64,000 nucleotides of DNA from Opisthorchis felineus (taxonomy: Eukaryota; Platyhelminthes; Trematoda; Opisthorchiida; Opisthorchiidae): contig SJOL01006413.1 of the NCBI GenBank assembly GCA_004794785.1, positions 1-64,000 of the forward strand. The letters are read 5' to 3'. The position numbers and the translations under genes were made by a program. Below the pieces are notes generated by a model that saw nothing but the letters and a program-made list of their open reading frames with translations, was not told the origin of the DNA and ran no database searches. Shown piece by piece: positions 12,561-20,445 of the stretch. Position 1 is the stretch's first letter; every line of letters begins with the position of its first letter.

Positions 12561-12620
12561 CGACATAGCTCAGCGATTAAGACGCGAAAGGACTGCCTGT
12601 GGTCGGAACCCGACCCTGTT
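12561..12620 (+). repeat. tRNA-like SINE head fragment
   Basis: GACATAGCTCAGCGATTAAGA resembles an A-box region, and GGTCGGAACCCGACC at about 12601 resembles a B-box. It is followed by T-rich sequence and then by LINE-like sequence from about 12640. No SINE body follows, so this is a truncated head or a related tRNA-like fragment. Confidence 0.5.
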
Positions 12621-12639
12621 TTTTCGTTTTTTTTTAATG

Positions 12640-14200
12640 AAGAAAAACGCCTCGACCGCCTGGGCGAGCAGTTTGAACGACAATTCCCGTGGCCACCTAC
12701 TGTTCCTCAATCGAATTCTTCAACTGCACTGAAACCCTGATCGATGAACCTACAACCTCCCACGGCCTCGAAGACTTGCGACTGAGTATGTCCTCTCAAG
12801 CGCCACCGAACTCCTGGTCATGCTGAACTCCCACCTGCATTGCTCAAGGATGGGGATCAGGTCTTCAGTCAGTGTTTGCCTGATGTGTTTGCCTCCAATT
12901 TGAAAAAGGTGACTGTCCCAAAAAACTGAGGGGAATCAGCAATAATATCAGTTTTCAAAAAGCGCCCGTAATGAATACGATAATCGCAGGCGGATCAGTT
13001 TGACTCCAGTTGTAATGAGCTCCCTGGCCCCGCCTATCATTCGTCGTCTTATGCTGTCCGTGAAGAGTTGTCTCTGTTAGGCGTTAGGACAACGCCAACG
13101 CATAAGCGACTCACAATTTAGTATTGTATCCCCGGGGCGCATTTTGCTCTCTTGACAGGTCTGTTCTCCTTAGTGCACTTGTTCAAGAGCAAATTTCCTG
13201 AAGTTTGTCCAGATAATAAGTTCTTTGTGTCCCCTGTATTGCCTGTGCGTGGGGATAAACTTGGAATTATCAGAAAGCTTTTGTACAGAAAGTCGTGTCC
13301 TACAAAGATGTTCACTGTCCATTCCTATTCAATTTTTTGGTCGACTAGATAATTAGACGAACGGATGAAGGTCCTACTTACCCTGGTGGTCAGATAGCTG
13401 CCGCCGAAAACCGATCCGGAATATGCCGTTTACGGGGAGGAAATTGTACAGTTGTTTTGGATTAACTAACCAAAGTCCTTTTGCGTGCGTTTTGCGCCCA
13501 CAAGGTGTAAGGTTGTACTAATGAACCTGCGTTTATTGAACACGCCAATTACAATCTCAGGAAAGACACTCGAGATTCTAAAGCGTTTTGCGTATGTTAG
13601 AAGTCGTATAAGCTCCAAATTTAATGTGACAGATGAAGCTAATGCACTAATCTCTAAGGCTCGGATCGCGTTTTCCAACGTGATCCATCTATGACAGCAA
13701 ATCGGCATATCCATCAGTCGTCAAGAGCGTGTATATCAGGCCACAGCGCGGGCTGTTTCGCTGTGTAGTTTGGAGACATGGCCTCTGGCGGAATCGCGAC
13801 ATCCTCAGGCTGCCTCAGGACCATAACTCGTATAGGCTGGTGCCAACATATCCGAAATGAGACACTTAGAAAGCTAGTGTTCGGCTGTGCAACGATAACT
13901 TCAATTGAAGAATTTGTCAATCACTACATGCTGCGGTGGCTTGATCCTGTATCGCGCATGCCAAATCATCGTTTGCCTACAAAAGTTTTGTTTATCGTTC
14001 CCAATTAAGGGTGGCGGAAGTAGGGAGGATATGTAAGTGATTACGGAAGTTCTGGGTGCTGCCGGTATTGTTCGCCTTCCAGGAGTCTGCATGATCCCTT
14101 TTGCGCATGTTTGTATACCCTACAAGATATAGCTGCTAATCGATATCGATGACGTTCTTGTCACTTTCTACCCAGATTATATGAATGACTGTCTTCATCG
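12640..14200 (+). mobile_element. CR1/RTE-like LINE relic, copy 2 (more decayed)
   Basis: Plus-strand fragments of the same element as copy 1, without the endonuclease. Around 12655-12700 comes LDRLGEQFERQF-like sequence, then linker pieces with stops to about 13100, and RT remnants in broken frames (13140-13470). Open fragments remain at 13485-13694 (MRFAPTRCKVVLM, LLNTPITISGKTLEI, VTDEANALISKARIAF) and 13778-14008 (GWCQHIRNETLRKLVFGC, TSIEEFVN, RMPNHRLPTKVLF). Decayed C-terminal blocks run to about 14190. More stops per kb than copy 1 suggest an older insertion. Confidence 0.75.
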
Positions 14201-14510
14201 TCATCAGCTGTGAAGAAAACCACGTACTTTTACAGTGGTTATCGCTGTCGCAGTTTCGTTCATCGACGGTCTGGGGAGGTAGTTGTAGATAGATACGCAC
14301 TGAAGGCGGTAGCATGGGTGTAAGTGACGGTGTGGATGACTGTCCGGGAGTGTGCGCACCTCAGAATGATTGAAGCAATCCAAAGCTAGGTCCCTTACTC
14401 ATCCACTTTGGCTTCTAATAATAGGGCTTTCAAACGAACTACGGTTTTGAGGCAGTGAAGTGTCGGTGTTGAACACTGATGTGCTGTCGATGATGGTTTC
14501 GATTGTTCCT

Positions 14511-14576
14511 GCTTAGGCTGTGCAACCTGGCAGCATCTTAGACCTCGTGCAAAGCAACTGTGAACTGAACGATGCC
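14511..14576 (+). repeat. SINE 3' body fragment, copy D
   Basis: GGCTGTGCAACCTGGCAGCATCTTAGACCTCGTGC followed by GTGAACTGAACGAT matches the body and tail of the SINE with a deletion between them (the CTTCAGGTGACATGGC and CGAAAGG blocks are absent). There is no tRNA-like head. A truncated fragment. Confidence 0.45.
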
Positions 14577-15507
14577 ACGGCGGAACTATTCTTCCTAGGT
14601 CTCTTATTATTTCTTCGGAACTTCAGAATGATGTGCTTCAGTTTGTTTACTTACTTTGACAGCTGCATAAGTTATGACTGTACTGTAACAGATAAAGTCA
14701 ACACGCACCAAGGTATGGACAATGTTTGAGGTTACAGTCTATCCCTGCGGAACGACCATGAGGGCTGTGAGACCTGGTCCATTCGTTCTGAGCACCTCTA
14801 GCGTCTTTAGATATTTGATGGTAGCATAGGGTGCGTTAACCGACTGCACAATGTCGACAGTCAAACGGTCCGCAAATTAGTACTACCTGATGAGGCTGAC
14901 AGAGTCCGAAAAGATTGCACCTTGCAGTGGTGTGACGGTTCGCGTACCTGTTGCCTCACTGAGCTATACCGGGGGGTGGGGTGGGGAGAGAAGCCCCTGT
15001 AGAGTCTGTCACACCAGGCTTGAGGTCTAACCAACACAGTCTCCTGGCCATGCAGGTTTGGGGTTGGAACGTGCGTAGCAACTTGTTCTTTTAAAATAGT
15101 AATGCACTGGCATTTCCCAGCAAACTACTGCCTTTCGGTCAGGCTTTTGAGACAAACGCTTTGGTCGAGGACCCTAATCATCCTCCTGTCTAGTTCCATG
15201 GCAATATCTCAGCCAACGAACAATGAGGAAAATGATGATGATGAGTCAGATAGAATTTATCAGGATAAGCCGCTTGGGGTATTTACTACGTATCCTCAAC
15301 TCTTGTCTACCAAAAATAGACGTGTCCCCCAATCTGTACACGAACTGGAATGAACCTAGTTTCCGAACGTGACTAAGGTACCTGGTGGTAATGGGCGCCC
15401 ACCTTTATATAGCATTCTTTAGGAACTCTACAGTTTCGCTTACCCATCGAAAGGTTGTTTCTTATCATTGCAGGGTGTTCTGTTTGTTCTTGTGTAAATT
15501 TTTTTTC
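14577..15507. other. Spacer without supportable gene
   Basis: No coding region is supported. The stretch contains a hammerhead-ribozyme-like core near 14887 (see findings), a G-run at about 14971-14991 (GGGGGGTGGGGTGGGG), and an 83-codon plus-strand open frame at 15102-15353 with a low-complexity acidic patch (NNEENDDDESD) encoded by GATGATGATGA. I do not recognise it. Confidence 0.3.
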
Positions 15508-15691
15508 AAAAAATCGTTCAGCTGTAGCACCCTTTCGGTGCCTAGCTGCCATGCTACCCGAAGGAAGCACGAGAGCTTGGATACTGTCAGGTTGCCCAGG
15601 TCTAGACAGAGGAAGTCGGGATGCAGAGGTCGGGTTCGAACCACGGACCTTCTGGTCAGTAAATTCGCGCTCTAACCACTGAGCCATCTCG
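15508..15691 (-). repeat. tRNA-derived SINE, copy E (antisense)
   Basis: Reverse orientation of the same family: on the plus strand it begins AATCGTTCAGCTGTAGCACC and ends with the complement of the head, CTAACCACTGAGCCATCTC. The boxes are intact: reverse complement reads GATGGCTCAGTGGTTAGAGC and GGTTCGAACCC. It is open through its length on the minus strand, inside a 169-codon minus frame (15373-15882) that should not be annotated as a protein. It sits about 220 bp upstream of the start codon of the HAPSTR1-like gene. Confidence 0.85.
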
Positions 15692-15913
15692 CTCTTGAGT
15701 GAGTAAAATAAATCCCACACCTTTACGATACTGCCGTTTCCCGCTTCATTCTTATGCCGGTAATCCTCAGAGGTCGTCGTGCCGCTTTTTCTGTTATAGA
15801 CTGCCAGCTCTGTATTCGTACCGTGGTCCAATATCAAAGCATTTTCGAACGAAACCTTGTTTGGATACAAATAATTCCCCATTCCTTGTGTTTTTTGGAT
15901 TACAAACTAATCC

Positions 15914-16046
15914 ATGGCCGACAAAATTCGATCCCCTTGGCTACCTAACTATACCCCTTCGGATGATCCAGATCAAAGTGCAATAACCATAAAGTTGTGG
16001 GAATATTTTTCCTCCGCTGCTGCCGGCGTTTGCCAGCTGTATAAGA
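15914..16046 (+). CDS. HAPSTR1: HAPSTR1-like gene, exon 1 (start codon)
   Basis: First coding exon of a HAPSTR1 (C16orf72/TAPR1) homologue, in other animals a mainly nuclear stress-response modifier that binds the ubiquitin ligase HUWE1. ATG at 15914 follows an in-frame TAA six bases upstream, which fixes the start. It encodes 44 residues beginning MADKIRSPWLPNYTPSDD and ending with KLWEYFSSAAAGVCQLYK, which matches the family's first LW..F..(S/A)A..V.QLYK block. The exon ends at 16046 with donor GTATGT, one base into a codon (phase 1). It is shorter at the N-terminus than the human protein, which has a longer acidic leader. Identification is from motif memory; the exon structure is inferred. 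Confidence 0.65.
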
Positions 16047-16119
16047 GTATGTTGTCCATAAAACAATCACCACTCATCTTCATCTGGTAGGCAAGATTGA
16101 TCAATGTGCTGATTTCCAG

Positions 16120-16162
16120 TGTCTCATGGACGCATTATCTCCCATGGACCAATTCTTTCGGG
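16120..16162 (+). CDS. HAPSTR1: HAPSTR1-like gene, possible 43-bp alternative exon
   Basis: A small candidate exon between acceptor GATTTCCAG and donor GTGAGT (starts 16163). Taken in the phase left by exon 1 it is open (SHGRIISHGPILS) and leaves phase 2, which fits an alternative acceptor at 16318 (CCTGCAAG). With it the protein would be 264 residues, without it 236; both are stop-free. The residues do not resemble the family, so this may be a cassette exon or a fortuitous pair of splice sites. Confidence 0.35.
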
Positions 16163-16358
16163 GTGAGTGAAGAGTGTTTTTATAGCATTGTTCGTTTTTG
16201 TGAGTACCGGAACCATTTCATTATGAAGTATTCCCGAAGCGGCACGAAGGGTAAATATCGTTTTCCCCAAGCCTCCACATGATTCCGGTACGTTTGTCAG
16301 CCGTAGTCTCCTGCAAGCCGAGTGCCCCACTTGTTGAGGACACGAAATCCCATGGCAG

Positions 16359-16469
16359 TCCTACCCCTCTGGAACACTGCCTGCACCCAACTGTCAGGAG
16401 TTTCTAACGCATTGTATAATGCGCTTGAGCATATTTTTCCCGATCTTTCCAATTCCACTTCTGCGTACT
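16359..16469 (+). CDS. HAPSTR1: HAPSTR1-like gene, exon carrying the second LW..LY block
   Basis: Acceptor CCCATGGCAG precedes 16359; joined to exon 1 (phase 1) it reads I-LPLWNTACTQLSGVSNALYN, matching the second tandem block of the family (LW.PF..A...V..LYKE in the human protein). It continues LEHIFPDLSNSTSAY and ends one base into a codon at donor GTAAGG (16470), so the phase is 1 at both ends. If the small exon at 16120 is used, the acceptor would be at 16318 and the exon would be 152 bp. The strand is supported by the pair of related blocks lying in order in exons 1 and 3. Confidence 0.6.
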
Positions 16470-17049
16470 GTAAGGTTTTCGTTACGCCGAAAACTCCCGG
16501 TCCAATTGTTTTTGCCAACTTCTTTATTAGTGTTGCACACTTAGGGTCTCTTGTTGCCAAAAAGTTAGGTGTCTGCGTTAGCAAGCGCTTTTGGTCTTGT
16601 TTATCTATTGTTTAGGTCCAAAATGTGAGGTCACTGCGCACATCCATGTTCCTTCAGCGCTCAGCCAGTAAGCCCACCAGTGACCTGGGATTTTTAATAC
16701 GTGAACACACCGGTAGTGCTTCTATGCTTCCGACTTCAAACATCTTAAGCGAGTGCAACTGGCGCAGACTCCCAAAAACATGAGGTTTTAAGTCGGACGG
16801 GCTTGTGTGCATGTAGTGGTAGCTACCCGAAGCACGCCTCTAAACATAGGTGTATTTGACGCCCGATCTTGAGTAATTGATTATCCAGTTTCTCTTTTGG
16901 AGAATTGCAGTTTTCTCTTGGGGTGTCTCTTCAGATGGTTGCTAGTATTAGGCCAGTCTCTTGGGTACATTCTCAATATGATATTGTTCATTGTTGTTTA
17001 GAGGGTCCCTTTTTCAAACCAACAATTGTTCGCTCTGCCGCTTTTGCAG

Positions 17050-17516
17050 GGTCACAACTCTCCATCGGTGCAGCTACTCGTAATGGTAAGGTTATGGGTA
17101 CCCGATGTGTACGACTGCAGCTTCGAGATTTAGCTTATTCCAGTGCCCAAACTCATGCGACCGAGAACGGCGTTGAAGTTTTAGTGCCTTTGGATGTACT
17201 CCTCGCTCAAGAACTAGGCCGGCGTGCACACACATCACTCGGTATGTTGAGAAAGCGACGCTTATCATGCCACTCCCGTTGCGGTCGTACTGCTTATCGA
17301 AAATGTCGTCACAAGCGCAAGCGTTTTTGCCATCGTGCCCCAATATTATCGATGGGGTCCAGGCCCGATTCGTCGCAGATGGATTACCCCGCAAACCATG
17401 TCACTCGAACTGAATACAGCAGTCAGTATATCGAAGCACCGTTGTCATCCAGTGAGTTGGAAGGTGAGTTGCTAAGTTTGTTGTTAAATCACCTGGTTGA
17501 ATATTTGAATTCGTAA
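17050..17516 (+). CDS. HAPSTR1: HAPSTR1-like gene, terminal exon
   Basis: Strong acceptor CGCTTTTGCAG ends at 17049; the phase-1 join gives Trp then SQLSIGAATRNGKVMG. It stays open for 154 codons to TAA at 17514-17516. The segment DVLLAQELGRRAHTSLGMLR followed by KRR corresponds to the conserved Q...RR....L....KKRR block of HAPSTR1. An Arg/Cys-rich basic patch follows (RTAYRKCRHKRKRF), a plausible nuclear localisation signal. The end is hydrophobic and acidic (SSSELEGELLSLLLNHLVEY). The frame is also open 5' of the acceptor to 16905 with another candidate acceptor at 16911, and a donor-like GAAG/GTGAGT lies inside at 17463. Summed with exons 1 and 3 the CDS is 711 bp, an exact multiple of three. 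Confidence 0.6.
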
Positions 17517-17880
17517 CTTAGCTTTCCGAGACCCCCTTATTTCGTTTCATTTGCTGCAATGGTTTGCTGAAATGAACGACTTCCATGGTTGTGACTGTAA
17601 CAATCCACGCATGGCGACCGTCGGCGAAGTCTTCATTACTCGCGAAATTGCTGAGTTGCGACTTAAAGGCGATAGGTAAGGTTTCTCCTGCAGATCTTTG
17701 TATATAAACGTCCCAGCGAGCGTGATATGCCAGCAACCAACTTGGTGTTCAGGAATCCAGCTGATGGGTATGAGAGCCAGTAAGTGTTGTCTAGATATAG
17801 TTGACGCGATTCGGCCTCCAGCATGGAAAATGCACGAATTAATCGGTGTTTGGTTTGGAAAGCTGCAAAACAGGACTCAT

Positions 17881-17886
17881 AATAAA
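17881..17886 (+). terminator. Candidate polyadenylation signal AATAAA
   Basis: AATAAA lies 365 bp after the HAPSTR1-like stop codon and directly abuts the antisense SINE at 17888. No nearer canonical signal was seen. Use is inferred. Confidence 0.35.
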
Positions 17887-17887
17887 T

Positions 17888-17987
17888 AATCGTTCAGCTG
17901 TAACACCCTTTCGGTGCCTAACTGCCATGCCACCCGAAGGAAGCACGAGGGCTGGGATACTGTCAGGTTGCCCAAGCCTAGACAGGA
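17888..17987 (-). repeat. tRNA-derived SINE, copy F (antisense, head lost)
   Basis: Reverse-orientation tail and body: AATCGTTCAGCTGTAACACC, CGGTGCCTAACTGCCATGCC, CACGAGGGCTGGGATACTGT, GGTTGCCCAAGCCTAGACAGG. It stops before the tRNA-like head, so it is truncated at its own 5' end, as usual for target-primed insertions. Confidence 0.8.
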
Positions 17988-17989
17988 CT

Positions 17990-20190
17990 CAACATCACTA
18001 GCACTCTTGAAGTTTGCTGTTGTACACCGACCACCCTGATAACCACGGTCTGTCTTCGTAGCTATTTTTTCAGTGCTTACATGTAGTTTTGTATAAGTGC
18101 TGCTTTTACGGACACTTCTGGAAGCCCAAACTTACTTCGATGTTGCGCGCTTCATTTTTCAGTCCCAAGTTCCAATCCCGTATGCCTCGGTTGTGAGGAT
18201 CCAAGAACCACTCACTGGTTGAAACCTAGAGGCGGAACTCGTACGAACCGGAGACGGCGGACCCATGACAACCTAGCACAGTATTCTTCGCCGCTACACG
18301 ACTGCGTTCTGTCTTGTGAAACAGACCGATATCGTGCCTCACTTAGTCATGGATCTTTTGAAATGTTCCAAGACGCTGTTCACATGGCCAGTGAGTGATT
18401 AATTTTCAGTTGATGTGGTATTTCTGTTAACATGTAAAATTTTTAGAGAGGTATTCAATTTGTACGCTCTTATTGTGTGTTTAACTCAATTGAGTATTAC
18501 ATAGCGCTGCAACCAATGAAGACGATTAGATGTTTTGCACCTTCTGCCTGCAATAGTTTTGTCCATCAGCTTATTTATTCAGTAAATGTATTTCCACTGT
18601 GGACCATTCGTTAAGTGCTACGAGGAAGTGACCTGACATAAGGCATACTGTTGTGCTGTCCGGTCATAACTTCCAGGTCGAAACTAACTGACTATTGTTA
18701 GTGGTCACTGTGTGTCAATCAAATATTTGTATTCCTTTTCTGACGAATGATTGTCCGCTAGTTCCTTCTTTGTCTAAGGCGGGAAATGAGGCCCGAGCTC
18801 ATTCTGAGAAAGGCCCGATCACCTTTTATTCCTTTTCTTTTGACCCGGATAACTACGACGTATCTTGGTCCATTTGCCTCCTACGTTTTTTAATGGGCAT
18901 GTGCGGACAGAAGGCCGAATACACATGTCCGACCAAACGCTGCCACCAGCAAGTGGTTGTTTGACCGCAGTGCTACAGTGATCCCACGTGCTACGTTGAC
19001 TGTAACTTCGTTCCACAATGTTGAAATGGTACCGGGAAGACCAGAGGACAGCGGAGTTAGACAAAGTGCGACGACTCCATGTACTCTTAGCAATCGCACT
19101 GTAAGGCGGTCTTGAGGTTGAGTCGTACCATCCTTTGTGGTGGGAGTGGGAAATCAGTAAGGTGTTTCCTCCAGGCTACAAGCATGTTCATATTCATGGA
19201 AGCAGCGATGCTGTCTTCCCTGATGAAGGATGGGTTAGAAAATGTCAGTTATAAAAACTACACAGCCCGTCGCCAGTGATTGACCTTGGCCACTTGCCAA
19301 TTATCGAACACCTTCGAAATACGAATAAAACCCACCAAGCGTCTGATGCGGCTCCAAACGCATCTGCTGTGTGCAGTAGCATCAAGACTGTAACACCTAT
19401 GCCATACTCCATGTGCACTCGTCTAAGCCATTCTGCGCTGCCAAGTGGGTCAGAGTATTGGGTCGTTGGCTCCCGGGAGGGTTCCCCAAGTTAACCCTAC
19501 TACACTCTGCTTTATGAATCGGGCCTTTTATTCAGAGGCTGAAGGTGGAGTACATCAAACAAACCCCCCTTCCACGACCCGGGCAGTTTCATTTTAGCGT
19601 GCAGCTCTTCATCCACTGCTGTTAATCCACTATTATGTAGTGCCTAAAGTACCGCCCAGTAAAATGAACCAAAATAATCCCTCATTAAACTTAAAAAATC
19701 TGATCCATGTTTTGGTTTTCATTATTCCTATTCTCTGTCAAGTTGGGCAACAGACGTCTGTTGCTGGGATTTCGCAACCCCATTCATCGGGTTTACGTTT
19801 TGTCCTCAAAAAATGCATGTAAGATCCGGGCGGTTATGGATCTCACAGGACGATTGCGGCTATTAGATTATACGCAGTTCGTAGCCAGTGAGCAGTAGGA
19901 GCAGACAGACGTGGGCAGTAGATGATGTATTGAGGACTGACAGGAACTGGTTCCACAGACAAACGGGTTAGTAAGCATCGTGAATTAAGCAAACGTACAA
20001 TCAATAATGACGCAATCAGCAGGAGCGGAAAATAGTCACTGAAGCAGCAGGGATTTCTAGAAGCAACAACAAGTAAGCACTAAACGATGTACAAACACAC
20101 ATATATACATACATATACGTTTAAAACAAATCTCCCCAAAGGCTATCTGGCAGGTGCGGTACATGGGTAATACAAAAAGTGGACCCGTTT
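17990..20190. other. Stretch without supportable gene
   Basis: Open frames at 18695-18964 and 19276-19494 (plus) and 18819-19064 (minus) overlap or lack domains and splice context. A short CA/TA-rich tract lies at about 20095-20121. Nothing further is recognised. Confidence 0.35.
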
Positions 20191-20194
20191 AGTT

Positions 20195-20440
20195 GTCAGG
20201 TTGGTGTGGTGGGCAAAGCGTTCGCTTATAGTTCGGGATGTCCGGGTTCGATACCCGGTCGGTTCGCTTTTCCGTCGGAATGGACGCTCGAAAATAGGTA
20301 CAACTGAAACGAACTTGCAAGTAATGACGGACAGGCAACGAAGTATCGACATCAGTTACTGAGGCATAAGCAGGGGCGAAACAGGGGGAAAACGAGCAGC
20401 AAGGAAACAAACAGTATCATAATAAACGGGCGTAAGTCAC
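20195..20440 (+). repeat. Second tRNA-like repeat, possible different SINE
   Basis: A near-perfect T-arm, CCGGG-TTCGATA-CCCGG, lies at 20242-20258, preceded by a degenerate D-arm/A-box-like GTGTGGTGGGCAAAGCG. The body is unrelated to the other SINE family. I could not draw a proper acceptor stem, so a functional tRNA is unlikely. Downstream sequence to about 20440 ends in the hairpin ACTACT-CGTG-AGTAGT just before LINE copy 3. The right boundary is a guess. Confidence 0.4.
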
Positions 20441-20445
20441 TACTC

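Noticed and set aside
16297..16584. 95-codon minus-strand frame opposite the HAPSTR1-like gene
   Set aside because: It is antisense to an exon whose plus-strand product shows the family block; no splice or domain support on the minus strand.
17083..17117. Possible 35-bp mini-intron (GTAAGG...CTGCAG) inside the HAPSTR1-like terminal exon
   Set aside because: Removing it shifts the frame into an early stop, whereas retaining it keeps the exon open to a sensible C-terminus.
20195..20262. Functional tRNA gene
   Set aside because: The T-arm is perfect but no matching acceptor stem or clear anticodon arm could be drawn; more like a tRNA-derived repeat.
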